From Carposina sasakii (lineage: Eukaryota > Arthropoda > Insecta > Lepidoptera > Carposinidae): 64,000 nucleotides of DNA. Made by a program: the position numbers and the translations under genes. The DNA is taken from NCBI GenBank assembly GCA_014607495.2, contig CP053154.1, positions 13,888,001 to 13,952,000 on the forward strand, in the 5' to 3' direction. The notes beneath the pieces were generated by a model, which saw only the letters and a list, made by a program, of their open reading frames with translations, was not told the origin of the DNA and searched no databases. This document shows, piece after piece, positions 1 to 10,320 of the stretch (positions are counted from its first letter, which is position 1; every line of letters begins with the position of its first letter).

Positions 1-351
1 TGAAGGTCAGTAGGGTAAGCATGAACCTTTTTAGCCGCCGTAATCGCCGTGTGATGATAGCGTTACGGACTTTCGAGAAGTTCGTACTTGCCCCTTAGTT
101 TAATAGTGCAAATAGTAGGGGCATATACTGTTAGTGTAATACGGGGCAAATATTTGCTTTACCTGACCAGAGGGCTGTGCGGAACCACTGTACCGACATA
201 TTCTGACTAAAACAACAGTCCTTATAGCGTTATGCCGTTGTTATTATAGTTTTACATATGGGTGTAGATGTAAATAGATGACATGATTAATTTTTTATGG
301 ACAATTTAGTGTTTATTGTGAATGTAAAAACATAATTATGTTTTGATTTAT
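1..351. other. No gene recognised
   Basis: AT-rich sequence with no long open frame. No repeat family seen elsewhere in the window was recognised here. It precedes a family A MITE. Confidence 0.4.
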
Positions 352-655
352 ATAGAGTGTTTTTTCTTTGCCACCCTTAACGAAGGGTGCGTACTCTATA
401 CATCAAATAAAGTAAGTTTATGGCGAAAAAAATGCTGGCAAACGATGTAAATTTTTTTGATTTTTTTTTGATTTCTACATCGGCCGAAATTTGTAGTCTC
501 CAGTGCTAGTTTTTTCATAGACAGATATTAATTATTTCTCGTGAAAAAATCTTGCTACACGCGTCAATGTGCATTTATGCAGAAAAACGCAGTCTATTCA
601 CTCAATTTTGGACCATAATATTTTGGAAACGTTGACGATCAAAAATCAGCCTGTA
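352..655 (-). repeat. MITE family A, copy 1 (internally deleted)
   Basis: The same sequence recurs at 21534, 22234, 43264, 45639, 50398 and 58045. Recognisable parts are a segment about GCATTTATGCAGAAAAACGC and ends of the TACAGG...CCTGTA type. This copy reads in the same direction as the one at 21534. It lacks about 90 bp near its right end: the sequence jumps from TTTTGGAAAC straight to GTTGACGA, skipping the segment present in other copies. The left end is degenerate. It has no coding capacity and is probably a non-autonomous DNA transposon. Confidence 0.7.
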
Positions 656-889
656 TAGAGGAATATTTCTTATCCTAACAATTTACATGGCGCCAATGTA
701 CCCAAAGAGTCATATCATTAAAGATTTGGCTTTTTAGTTTGTAGCCGGTTTCTCTGCCTGTAGTTAATCCTCTTTGAAAAAAGCTTATCGATAACTTTAT
801 ATATTTAGGGCAGGTAGATAACTATTTCATTTCTTTATTGCGTATTATATATTGTTACATAAAACTAGTTTGATTATAATATTTTTATT

Positions 890-993
890 CACTATGGGTG
901 CGCCCACCACCGGGCCCTACACCCAATAATATTATATAAATAGTGAATGTTTGAACTTCCGAATTGTAACGCCTAATACAATTTCATTTATAA
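890..993 (-). mobile_element. Penelope/retrozyme-like element P, short copy
   Basis: On the minus strand this begins ATAAATGAAATTGTATTAGG and ends CCCATAGTGAAT, the same ends as the copies at 17709 and 30217. About 104 bp remain, so the interior, including the hammerhead segment, is lost. A 12-bp direct repeat AATATTTTTATT flanks it at 878-889 and 994-1005. A target duplication this long suits a retroelement better than a cut-and-paste transposon. The family assignment comes from the better copies. Confidence 0.65.
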
Positions 994-1195
994 AATATTT
1001 TTATTATTATATAATCTTATGAATTGGTACATCTATTCATATTTACGTCTGTGGGTTGTGATAACACTTTGTTACTTTATTTTCTACTAAAGTTAAAGTT
1101 ACATTGTCCATACAAAGTAAGCGTATAATGAACAAACTAAGAAAATTGTTTTACTATTTTGACGACCGATTTGGTGGAACGGTTTAATGGTACAG

Positions 1196-1199
1196 GTAC
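1196..1199. repeat. Target site duplication of the Gypsy element (left)
   Basis: GTAC here and at 15212-15215 directly flanks the two LTR outer ends. A 4-bp duplication is usual for Gypsy-type integrases. Confidence 0.85.
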
Positions 1200-2892
1200 T
1201 GAAACGCTGTCCCCTTCTTCCCCTATTACAGGCAAGAAGTGGACAGGTCCAGTTAATGAATTTAAACAAAAGAAAAACAATGGTAAAACTAAGTGATTAA
1301 AATAAAAAAACAATTTTTGAACACGAGACTAATTTATTAAAGTAACGCGATAACAGGTCGTGGGTGACTAATCCTGGTTTCTCCGATAAATATTAAAATT
1401 GTTTACAAAGTAGGCACGTAACTTTGGCGAGACGTATCCCCGGTAGCAGCCGAGGCAGTGATGCGAAATGTCCGCCGGGATGCTCGGCAGGTGTGGGTGA
1501 GCTCGGCGGGCAATTCCCGTTCGGTAATATTCGGCAAATCCAATTCCGAACGAAAACCAATTCCGAACGAAATCCAATTCCGAACTAAATCCTAATCCGG
1601 ACGTAATCCAAACGTAATCGCCACCGAACCTGGAATTTAACAGATCCGGTGTAAGGCGGTGTGCCTCTTTCCAAATCTGCCAATCGGGTAATGTCTCCAA
1701 ATAACAAATCAATTACAATTAATATTATCCGATTGGCAGAGACATTTACAAAGAAAAAATAAATGGAGCTGAGTAGAAAAAAATAATCCGAATATTCAGA
1801 TTTAGCAATTAAAAAAAATTAAGAAAAAAGGTAGAAGGTAACTACAAATAATATTTGCAATCTGAATATTCGGAATAGGCGTTGGGAAAAAAAACACAAT
1901 AAATAATACGCAATAATATAAAATACATTAGATTATATAAATACAGAATAAAATAAATATATATACCTATAAGTACGAATAATATTATAGAAGAAGGTAG
2001 TTATAGGTGCGTAGCTGGTACCTTGGAATCCGGATTATTACATAATAATTCCTTCTTATGTACCTTTGATTTCAATTAAATACGTTCATATTTAGGGCTA
2101 AACTCAAATGTGAACTTAAATCAAGACTTCCACTAAGATAACGGTCATATTAAAATTGTGAGGTAGTCAAATAATCTAGATTCCATCGCAGTACTAAGTG
2201 AATTCTAACTAAAATCTAAAATAACAGTTAAATAATGGCATTCGTGGATAGCGAATTAGAAATGAGTATACAATTTATAATTAGGTAGCTATAACACGGT
2301 CAGCTAATGAGATACAGTAGCTATCCAGAATCCAGACCAACGATAAGTGCTAGAACACTATTTAGCACAGCATAGAATAGGTATATAAACATTTTAACGA
2401 AGCTACAACGCACCTATAATTGCTACACGAAATAAATAGATACAATATAGCTATATATATTCACTCACTTACCTAGTTCGAAGTGGCGACACTTATCACA
2501 GATTAAATTATTGAGTTGCACTATGGCGACTATTTGAATTGCAAAACAGCAGAAAGTAATATTTATAATAGGTAAGGAACGAGGAATTAACTTAGGCTTC
2601 AAATAGTTCCTAATCCTTTGACACAAGCTTTGGTAATGAGCGACCGCGCGATCGAGGCAACAGGCCTTCTGTCTGTACTTCGGCCGCACGGTTATTGACC
2701 TCAGCCTAGAATGGCCTTGCCATTGGTTAAAAATTTTAATGTCCCCGCCCGGCGTAAATTTTAGAGATTTTATTACCATAAAAGGTAATCTTGGTGCCAA
2801 AAAGACGAAATTCCGGCTAGACTGGCAACGCCCAAAACGTTTTTGAAATAAAACGACGGCACCATGTCGCGGGAATTTTGAACAACGCGACA
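1200..2892 (-). repeat. 3' LTR of the Gypsy element
   Basis: It matches 13519-15211 at a constant offset of 12,319 with no net insertion or deletion. One substitution was seen by eye (T at 1402, A at 13721). The LTR is 1,693 bp, long for a Gypsy element. It starts TG and ends CA. Inside are two strong inverted repeats (1675-1740 and about 1787-1880) and a short tandem run of about 18 bp units built on CCAATTCCGAACG near 1545-1600. Open frames of 114 and 142 codons inside it are probably fortuitous. Confidence 0.93.
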
Positions 2893-2906
2893 TTGCCCCC
2901 CCTCGA
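2893..2906 (-). promoter_or_regulatory. Polypurine tract of the Gypsy element
   Basis: On the minus strand this reads GAGGGGGGGCAA directly before the TG of the 3' LTR. It is the expected position and composition for the plus-strand primer of reverse transcription. Confidence 0.8.
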
Positions 2907-3486
2907 CAGAAAGGTTTTTAGGCGTAGAAGACGACGATAAAACCGCCAAGGACGAAGGAGTTAAAAAAAACCTCGGAAACACTCATCAACATACATACGA
3001 TCCATACATACCATCATCAATCATACATCATATTCATACTATGTGGGAGTTGCTGAAATTGCAATCACACTTACTCTGACACAATAGAGATCAGAACTAG
3101 AATATTAGGCTGACTCATGACAAGTGATCCTAGAACGAAATTTTGTCCTTAACGATAAGATTCGAGAACAATATAGCGATGCCCAGAAGATTAAATATAT
3201 TAGTTAGGTGCAGGGTCACTAACCGCCCTGCTGCGTTTGATGAGGCCTTAATTAAAAGAAAATTAAGGTATGAAGAAAAAAAAATGGCTTATTTAACAAG
3301 TCATCATCCGCTTGAGTGATAAGGCTTTGGGTTGACCTTCCTAAAATACCAAATCCTCGACAACCACCATTGATCTCGAACTCGCTGCCAATCTAATTAC
3401 TCTCGAATAAAATTCCAAAATCACGCTAAACCTATTAAGAAATGAAAGCAAAAAGTAATAATAAAGAAAAAATTATAAATGAAAAA
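2907..3486 (-). other. 3' untranslated interior of the Gypsy element
   Basis: About 580 bp lie between the pol stop and the polypurine tract. I see no envelope-like open frame. A low-complexity stretch of CATAC and CATCA units lies at about 2990-3040. Confidence 0.6.
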
Positions 3487-4978
3487 TTATATAGAATTAT
3501 TAGACAATCTAAAATCTTTGATATGCCAATCCCCAATACTCTTCCCAGACATATCTTGTAAAGTAAACACAAGTGAAGATTTCTTAGCGATTATCTTACA
3601 CTTTTGAAATTTAGGAGCTAATTTCTTAGCAAAATGAGCACCTTTATCGCTTAAGAAATAAGTACGTTTCCAAACTATATCACCCACATTGTACACCGCT
3701 TGTTTCCTACGCAAATTGTAACGCCTCGCATTCTTTTCGTGGCTGTGGAATAACGCCAACTGAACGTCGTTAAAGATCTTCGATAACTCGCCTATATTCT
3801 CAACATATTCATCGCGAGGCCTGAAAATGACATCATTTGGATTTACATCCGATGCAGACTCATAAAACGATCCGCAGGAAACCAATTCTCTGCCATAGAC
3901 TAGAAAAGACGGCGTATACTTAGTCGATTCATTGACTGAATTATTAAGTGCGAATTGAATTTTAGGAAGATGGACATCCCATGTGCGATGATCATCGTTG
4001 ATATAAGATGATATAGCTGTGACAATGGTTTTGTTATAACGTTCAACGGTATTAACCTGTGGGATATACTTTGGAGTAAAATTAATATTAGGAACTTTAT
4101 ATTTAAGAAACATATTATTCAATTCCTTACTGATAAACTGACAACCATTATCTAACACAACATACTGCGGCACTCCGTGTACTAGAAAAACTCCATCTTC
4201 AAGACACTTCGTTACAGCTGCAGCTGTTGCGCGCCTTAATGGAAACAAAATACTATACTTAGAAAAACAACAACATACTACAAAAAGGTAAGAATGCTGT
4301 TTTCGGGAAACCGGTAACGGACCTACTAAATCGATAGATATCATTTGGAAAGGACGAGTACACTCTTTAGCCTTGCCCATGAGACCCAGCGTGTTGTGTG
4401 ATGGCGCCTTATATGCTAAACAGACGTCACACCCAGCACAGAAGGTAACGGTATCTTTATACATACCAGGCCAGTAGTATCTTAGACAAAGTCTTTTGTA
4501 TGTTTTGAAAATCCCGAAGTGAGCACAAGTCGGTTCTGAGTGATTAGACTTTAAAATATTTGCCCTTTCCTCCTGATAAATGACTTCCTTCCATTCAAAT
4601 TCAGAGACCAAAGCATTATTACTACACATATAACGATACAACTTTCCATCACGGATATTGTAATTAGGAAAACTAGAAGGAGAATTTAAGCAACCATTAA
4701 AAATATTAAGATACCACTCGTCGGTCGTAACGGGTGGCACTATAGGTTTTACAGAAATAGCAGCTAACTGAGGTGCACGGGACAAGGCATCCGGAATGAC
4801 GTTATCTTTGCCCTTACGATGAACAATGACGAAATCAAATCCTGATAATCTATCCCCCCAACGAGCCAAGCGACCTGTAGGATTTGATAAGGACAAAAAC
4901 CACTTCAACGCTGAATGATCAGTGATGACGGTGAATGTTTTCCCGTTCTCAATATAGCATCGCCAATGCTCCAAAGCC
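3487..4978 (-). CDS. Gypsy pol, 3' part: end of RNase H and integrase (separated by the LINE)
   Basis: About 495 codons. The start is the RNase H region, with TDHSALKWFL of the Gypsy RNase H consensus. Next is a zinc-binding integrase N-terminus (histidines near residues 145-153 and a CAGCDVC motif). The integrase core follows, with D in SIDLVGP, D in VVLDNG and E in VERYNK, the D,D-35-E triad. The C-terminal tail ends near DWHIKDFR, typical of Gypsy integrase tails. No internal stop is present. The LINE removes the upstream pol from this segment, so it now lacks a start context and is probably not expressed. When the LINE and one 13-bp repeat are ignored, this frame agrees with the upstream pol frame. 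Confidence 0.9.
4966..4978. repeat. Target site duplication of the LINE (left)
   Basis: ATGCTCCAAAGCC here and at 10403-10415 flanks the LINE exactly. It is 13 bp and both copies are identical. Confidence 0.93.
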
Positions 4979-5099
4979 TATACCTCCCTGGTATTCCTAA
5001 CGCACTCTTCTCCTGTTTTTGGCGGTTGAGGCGTTCCCTGTTGCGGGCTCGGTGGAGGGTGGGAAGCCAGGGGGATGAATTAAAAACCCCCTTTTCACC
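4979..5099 (+). promoter_or_regulatory. LINE 5' leader, probable internal promoter
   Basis: A 121-bp, moderately GC-rich leader between the target duplication and the ORF1 start. Full-length LINEs of this group carry an internal RNA polymerase II promoter here. No TATA box is evident. The promoter role is an inference from the family. Confidence 0.4.
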
Positions 5100-6692
5100 A
5101 TGGAGCAAACTAGGTCCAAAAACCCAACTTATACAAGGGAGGGAGACTCTGCTTCGGCGGCGGCTCCCCCCTCCGGACACTCCAGCACCAAAGTGGGTGC
5201 CAGGAGAGACACCAGTGCCAAACCCGCGGTGACGGTACTGGCAAAAGGGAAACCCGGACGCCCGGACCCAAGGGTACTGGCTAAGGGAAAACCCGGACGC
5301 CCGGACCCGACCCCGGGCACCAGCACTGCAGGGGGATACCATAATCCCCTTAACGACTTCGCTTCGGCCTGGAACGAGACGGTCGTCCGAGTCCGGCAAC
5401 CCACTAGAGGGGGGCCTAGGGCTGGGGCGCACCAGTCAAGTGATAGGGTTTATACTGGGGAGGCCCCCAGGATAAATAAGAAGCCGAATAAAAAACAACG
5501 CCTCCGTAGACGGCAACGTGCTATGGAGGACGCGCTCGCAGCTGCGGAGCCGGCTAAGGAGACGCGATCGGCGGGAGGTAGCAACCAAACGCTGAAAGCG
5601 GACCCAAAGCCTGGCTCCAGCAGGGTAGCAGATAAGCCGCTGGTGTCGGGACGGGGAGAGGGCGCCAAAACGCCAACTCCCCGGCCTGACACCGCGAAAT
5701 CTGCACGAACGAAACACTCGGCCCATAGGTCCGGCGGGGGTGACCGAGCCGTGGCAAAGAGGACCCGCTTGGATGATACTATATCTCCACGCGGCAACTC
5801 AAAGAAGCTGCGACTCGGTGATCCCGACCAGCGACCTAGAGACTACGCCAGCGTGGCCAGGACAAAAACTGGGGTGGTCATCACCACCCTGGAGTCCGGC
5901 CTCCTGTCGAAGGAAGTAGCCGACAAGGTACTCCTTGATATCCAAAAGCGGATTATCAAGGAGGCCTGTACGAGGAAAGCTGGGGACAAAGGCCCCGCCT
6001 TCCGAGGTAAGCCATCCCTTCGGGACGGCGGCCTCTGTATGCTGTGCGAGGACCAGGCAACTGTGGACTGGGTGAAGGCGGCCGTCTCCGGTATGGCCTC
6101 TGCCACGGGTGAACAGCTCGTGGTAAGGGGTCTATCCGAGATGCCCAAAAGGGTGAGATGTGCCGTCACCATTCCGGATCCACAGAATGTCTGGGACTCG
6201 CCAAAAACACTCGGCGCGGTTCTGGCATACCAGAACCCCTGGGCGCAATGCGACAAGTGGTGGATTCGCTCGGCAGAACGACAGAAGGACAACTGGTTCC
6301 TGATGATCTCCATCCTGGAGAGCACAGTTCCAGCTGTCCTCGAACGGGGTCGCCGCCTGACCTGTGGAACCGGATCAGTGTACCTGAAGTTCCAGGGGCC
6401 GGACGGCAGATTCCACGAGCTGCCGAGTGAACCATCAAAGAAGACGACCGCTGCCTCGGGACCCACAACTAAAGCTCCTGAGACGGCGATGGACACGTCG
6501 CCAGCGGAGGCCCCTTCACCAAAGGCGGGGACTTCGGCAGAGGCAGGCCCAACGACCCAGGAGGATGACGTGGACGGTGAGAGGCCGGACACGCCGACCC
6601 TCATAGAGTCGCTCAAGGGCCTCTTTGACGACTGCACAGAGGAGGACGAGGGGCTGCTATCCACCGATGGCGGGCACCCCTTCCTTCATTAA
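5100..6692 (+). CDS. LINE ORF1 protein (DUF4780-like)
   Basis: A 530-residue protein expected to bind the LINE RNA. The start ATG has a strong context (CACCATGG). Residues 1-240 are low complexity, rich in Lys, Arg, Pro and Gly. They include two tandem copies of a 12-residue unit reading VLAKGKPGRPDP. Residues about 245-440 form the one structured region. Its pattern GGLCMLCEDQATVDWVKAAV, then RVRCAVTIPD, then DNWFLMISI, resembles the DUF4780 domain of insect LINE ORF1 proteins (recognised by eye). The C-terminal 90 residues are acidic and Pro/Thr/Ser rich. I see no CCHC zinc knuckle. The end overlaps the ORF2 reading frame by 68 nt. Confidence 0.85.
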   Translation: MEQTRSKNPTYTREGDSASAAAPPSGHSSTKVGARRDTSAKPAVTVLAKGKPGRPDPRVLAKGKPGRPDPTPGTSTAGGYHNPLNDFASAWNETVVRVRQPTRGGPRAGAHQSSDRVYTGEAPRINKKPNKKQRLRRRQRAMEDALAAAEPAKETRSAGGSNQTLKADPKPGSSRVADKPLVSGRGEGAKTPTPRPDTAKSARTKHSAHRSGGGDRAVAKRTRLDDTISPRGNSKKLRLGDPDQRPRDYASVARTKTGVVITTLESGLLSKEVADKVLLDIQKRIIKEACTRKAGDKGPAFRGKPSLRDGGLCMLCEDQATVDWVKAAVSGMASATGEQLVVRGLSEMPKRVRCAVTIPDPQNVWDSPKTLGAVLAYQNPWAQCDKWWIRSAERQKDNWFLMISILESTVPAVLERGRRLTCGTGSVYLKFQGPDGRFHELPSEPSKKTTAASGPTTKAPETAMDTSPAEAPSPKAGTSAEAGPTTQEDDVDGERPDTPTLIESLKGLFDDCTEEDEGLLSTDGGHPFLH

Positions 6693-9600
6693 GGTGCTGC
6701 AGACTAACCTCCAGCACTGCACCGCCGCAACAACACAACTGCGCAGATGGCTGGAGGTTAACCACACAGCTGTCGTCCTGATCCAAGAACCTTGGATCAG
6801 GACAGGCCGTATATGTGGTCTCTCCAACTTAGGAGGTAAGCTGTTTGTTACTAATGATGTTACTACGCCAAGAACATGTATCTACATTACCAACAATATT
6901 GTTGGGCAGTCACTAACAGAATTCTGTTCCAGAGACGTCCAAGCAATAAAAATACAACTACCACACATTGAGAACATGTCGGAGATAGTCGTCGCCTCGG
7001 CTTACATGCCGGATAACGAAGAACTGCCACCCCACGACCTGGCGAGGCTCATCACCTATTGCGAAAGAGCAGGCCTGGAACTGCTGGTGGCCTCCGACAC
7101 AAATGCACACCATACTCTCTGGGGCATGGACAGAAGCAACAACAGAGGTAACGCCTTAGTTGAATATCTTCTTACTACAAACCGAATTAATATCTTAATT
7201 AATATCTTAGTTAATATCTTAAACACAGGTTCGAGGCCCACCTTTGTCACTAGGAGGAGCCAGACAATCATCGACCTCACCCTGGCAACAGACAGGCTGA
7301 GAGAGTACACCACGAACTGGCACGTATCTGATGAGGCATCGTGCTCGGATCACAGGTGGCTACGATGTGATTTACAGGTAAACATACCCCCCACTACTCC
7401 CCGCAGGCACCCGCGTAAGACCGATAAAGCCATGTACATAACGAAACTGGCAAACGGACTTCAAGCGGTGCCCATTCCAGCGAGGATCGAGAACGTACAA
7501 CAGATAGAAGAGCAGGTTTGTCTGTTATCTAAAACTATCATTGACAGCTACGAAGTGTCCTGCCCGTTGACCGCTTCTCCTGCGCACCCGCCAGGTAACC
7601 ACAAATGGTGGGGACCCGAACTTGAACGCTTGAGAAAGGTGGTCAGAAGAAGGCTGAACAGGGCAATGAACACATCAGCAGACTGGGACTGGGACTTGTA
7701 CTATGAGGCCAAATCCAAATACAAGAAAAAGATCAGACATAAGAGTACAGCATCGTGGAGAAAATTCTGCGACAGTATCTCTTCATTCGAACAAGCGAAT
7801 CGGGTAAGGAAGGTACTCTCTAAACAAACTCAAACAGATGTAGGCAACCTCCGTAAACCTGATGGCAGCTATACGCAAACACCCCATGAGGCCCAGCAAA
7901 TTCTACTGGAGACTCATTTTCCGGGATGTAAAATAGTGCAAAAGGTAACGTGGCCCGAAACCCACACCACACCTACCTTACAATGCTGGGACTACGCCCG
8001 CAAGATAGTAACTCATGAGAAGCTCAGCTGGGCTATAAAAAGCTTTCAGCCATTTAAAGCGGCAGGTCCGGACGGAGTGTTCCCGGCTCTTCTTCAATGG
8101 GGGGGACCTAGACTGACCGCAATCCTTAAAACTATCTTGCGGGCGTGTCTGGCATACAGATACATCCCGAAAGCCTGGAGAGAGGTAAGTGTTATCTTTA
8201 TCCCAAAGCCAGGCAAGGGCGACTACACGAACGCCAAGGCGTTCAGACCAATTAGCTTAACCTCGTTTCTCGTTAAAACACTGGAAAGACTGTGTGAAAG
8301 GGAGCTGAGGGACAACGAGCTGATCAAGACACCGATGCACGGCAACCAACACGCTTATACAGCAGGTAAATCCACTGAGTCAGCTTTACACCTGGTGGTA
8401 CGCAAAATAGAAGAAGCGCTAATAGACAAAGTCATTTGTATGGGCACCTTCATCGATATTGAAGGAGCCTTCGACAAGACTAACTTTACGAGCATAGAGA
8501 CCGCACTGATCCGTCATGGAGTCTCGTCTGTACTAACTGGCTGGATCACAAATATGCTCAGACAAAGAACGGTAAGGTTTAAGGACGACCCAACGGTGGC
8601 GCTGGTGGCCAAGGGCTGTCCGCAAGGAGGGGTTCTTTCACCGCTTCTTTGGAACATGGTGGTCAACAGCCTAATCACGACCCTTAACGCTCACCACTTC
8701 TATACAATCGGCTATGCCGATGACCTTACCATCCTGATAACCGGCAAGAACGCCAGTTTAGTATGCGACCTCACACAGGCAGCAATGCGCATCGTGGAGG
8801 GGTGGTGTACCAGGTATGAGTTGACCGTTAACCCAAACAAAACGGAAACGGTGATGTTCACACACAAACGCAGTCTCGGCAACTACCACATGCCGAAGCT
8901 CTTCGGGACCACACTACAGCTGTCACAGGAGGTTAAATACCTTGGGGTTATACTAGACCACAAACTCAACTGGGGCAGTCATGTAGATAATAAGATAGAC
9001 AAAGCTAGCATAGCCCTATGGCAATGCCGCAGGATGATTGGCAAACGATGGGGTCTTACCCCCAAGAACATACTGTGGCTGTACACGGCGGTGATACGTC
9101 CCCTGCTGTGTTACGGCGCTCTAGTATGGTGGCCTAGATGCAAGCTAGTGACATGCATAAGCAAACTACAGAAATTTCAAAGACTAGCTTGCACGGCGAC
9201 AACAGGCTGTATGAGGACAGCTCCTACTGCAGCTCTGGAGGCCATGCTAAGCCTACCGCCACTCCATCTGTTTATCAAACAGGAAGCAGCGTCTTCAGCG
9301 GTACGCCTCAGGTCCTTAGAACTCTGGAAAGAGAGCGGTACGGCTCACACAACCATTCTCACGGAGGCCTATGAGGATTTACCGATACTCAGGGCACCCA
9401 GCGACAGGATCCCCAAAAAGTGGGTATTTGATAAAAAATATAAAATCCAGTTGCACGAGAATGACGACTTCGAAGGCCTGAACTTGAATGAACTTAGGAT
9501 ATTCACGGACGGGTCCAAAACAGACTCTGGGACGGGGTCAGGAGTATTCTCCGAGGACTTGCAGGTCAGAGTCGCCACACCTTTGGGATACTACAACACG

Positions 9601-10320
9601 GTCTTCCAGGCCGAGTGCTTCGCGATCTCACAGGCAGCTACAGCCATAATAGCCAGAGAGGTAACTGACCAAGGCATCAGAATCCTCTCGGACAGTAGGG
9701 CAGTCCTACAGGCGTTAAACAGCAACACTGTTACCTCGGGGCTCGTCTATGACTGCCACCGCCGACTAACAGAGGTATGTAGATACAACCGTCTCACACT
9801 GCAGTGGATCAAAGGCCACAGCGGCTCGAGAGGTAATGACTCTGCGGACGCGCTGGCCAGACAAGGTTCGGACCTTACAGCCATAGGTCCGGAGCCCATC
9901 ATACCAGCCCCCGCAGGCATCGCCAGGACCTTGCTGAGAGCTAGGACTGGCGAACAGCATAATGCACACTGGTTCAGTCAAGAGGACTGTCGACAAGCAA
10001 AAGAGGCCTTACCTCAAATTTGCGGCCGACTGTCAAAGAAGCTAATACAGTTGAATAAACCCCAACTGAGACTGATAACCAGTATTATTACAGGTCATGG
10101 AGCCTTCAACAAACACCTATCCACATTAGGTGTTACAGACAGCCCCCTGTGCAGAGCCTGCATGGAGGAAGAAGAGACAGCCGCCCATCTGCTGCTGCGC
10201 TGCAGAGAAGTGGCCCCGTACCGGGCAAAATATCTCGGTTCTCCAGGCTCGCTTAGCGAGACTTTGGGCAACCTGAAAAGGCTGCTAGGATTCCTGGAGG
10301 AGATAGGCTGGCTCGAGTAG
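6625..10320 (+). CDS. LINE ORF2 polyprotein: endonuclease, reverse transcriptase, RNase H
   Basis: An open frame of 1,231 codons. The more likely start is the ATG at 6667, just before the endonuclease begins (TNLQHC). The APE-type endonuclease has QEPW (E at residue 55), SDTNAHH and the catalytic SDH (H near 243). The reverse transcriptase has AGPDG, FIDIEGAFD and the YADD site at residues 697-700. The RNase H has TDGSK (D at 962), an acidic QAEC, LSDSRA and a GNDSADALA end. A C-terminal CX2CX8HX4C motif starts at residue 1176. The frame is +1 relative to ORF1 and overlaps it, so translation may depend on termination-reinitiation. A short in-frame expansion (three INI units near 7186-7225) sits in the endonuclease. 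The product would nick target DNA and copy the LINE RNA onto the nick. Confidence 0.93.
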   Translation: MTTAQRRTRGCYPPMAGTPSFIKVLQTNLQHCTAATTQLRRWLEVNHTAVVLIQEPWIRTGRICGLSNLGGKLFVTNDVTTPRTCIYITNNIVGQSLTEFCSRDVQAIKIQLPHIENMSEIVVASAYMPDNEELPPHDLARLITYCERAGLELLVASDTNAHHTLWGMDRSNNRGNALVEYLLTTNRINILINILVNILNTGSRPTFVTRRSQTIIDLTLATDRLREYTTNWHVSDEASCSDHRWLRCDLQVNIPPTTPRRHPRKTDKAMYITKLANGLQAVPIPARIENVQQIEEQVCLLSKTIIDSYEVSCPLTASPAHPPGNHKWWGPELERLRKVVRRRLNRAMNTSADWDWDLYYEAKSKYKKKIRHKSTASWRKFCDSISSFEQANRVRKVLSKQTQTDVGNLRKPDGSYTQTPHEAQQILLETHFPGCKIVQKVTWPETHTTPTLQCWDYARKIVTHEKLSWAIKSFQPFKAAGPDGVFPALLQWGGPRLTAILKTILRACLAYRYIPKAWREVSVIFIPKPGKGDYTNAKAFRPISLTSFLVKTLERLCERELRDNELIKTPMHGNQHAYTAGKSTESALHLVVRKIEEALIDKVICMGTFIDIEGAFDKTNFTSIETALIRHGVSSVLTGWITNMLRQRTVRFKDDPTVALVAKGCPQGGVLSPLLWNMVVNSLITTLNAHHFYTIGYADDLTILITGKNASLVCDLTQAAMRIVEGWCTRYELTVNPNKTETVMFTHKRSLGNYHMPKLFGTTLQLSQEVKYLGVILDHKLNWGSHVDNKIDKASIALWQCRRMIGKRWGLTPKNILWLYTAVIRPLLCYGALVWWPRCKLVTCISKLQKFQRLACTATTGCMRTAPTAALEAMLSLPPLHLFIKQEAASSAVRLRSLELWKESGTAHTTILTEAYEDLPILRAPSDRIPKKWVFDKKYKIQLHENDDFEGLNLNELRIFTDGSKTDSGTGSGVFSEDLQVRVATPLGYYNTVFQAECFAISQAATAIIAREVTDQGIRILSDSRAVLQALNSNTVTSGLVYDCHRRLTEVCRYNRLTLQWIKGHSGSRGNDSADALARQGSDLTAIGPEPIIPAPAGIARTLLRARTGEQHNAHWFSQEDCRQAKEALPQICGRLSKKLIQLNKPQLRLITSIITGHGAFNKHLSTLGVTDSPLCRACMEEEETAAHLLLRCREVAPYRAKYLGSPGSLSETLGNLKRLLGFLEEIGWLE

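Noticed and set aside
1368..1712. A 114-codon minus-strand open frame, repeated at 13687-14031 in the other LTR
   Set aside because: It lies wholly in LTR sequence, spans tandem and inverted repeats, and resembles no protein. Its presence in both LTRs is explained by LTR identity.
2465..2893. A 142-codon minus-strand frame at the LTR edge
   Set aside because: Noncoding LTR sequence with no domain. The start of the frame is just the LTR end.
2907..3486. Possible envelope gene downstream of Gypsy pol
   Set aside because: No open frame with signal peptide, cleavage site or membrane segment is present in the 580 bp available.
5129..6664. Several long minus-strand frames opposite LINE ORF1
   Set aside because: Shadows of a GC-rich coding region. 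Ser/Arg/Pro-rich translations with no domain.
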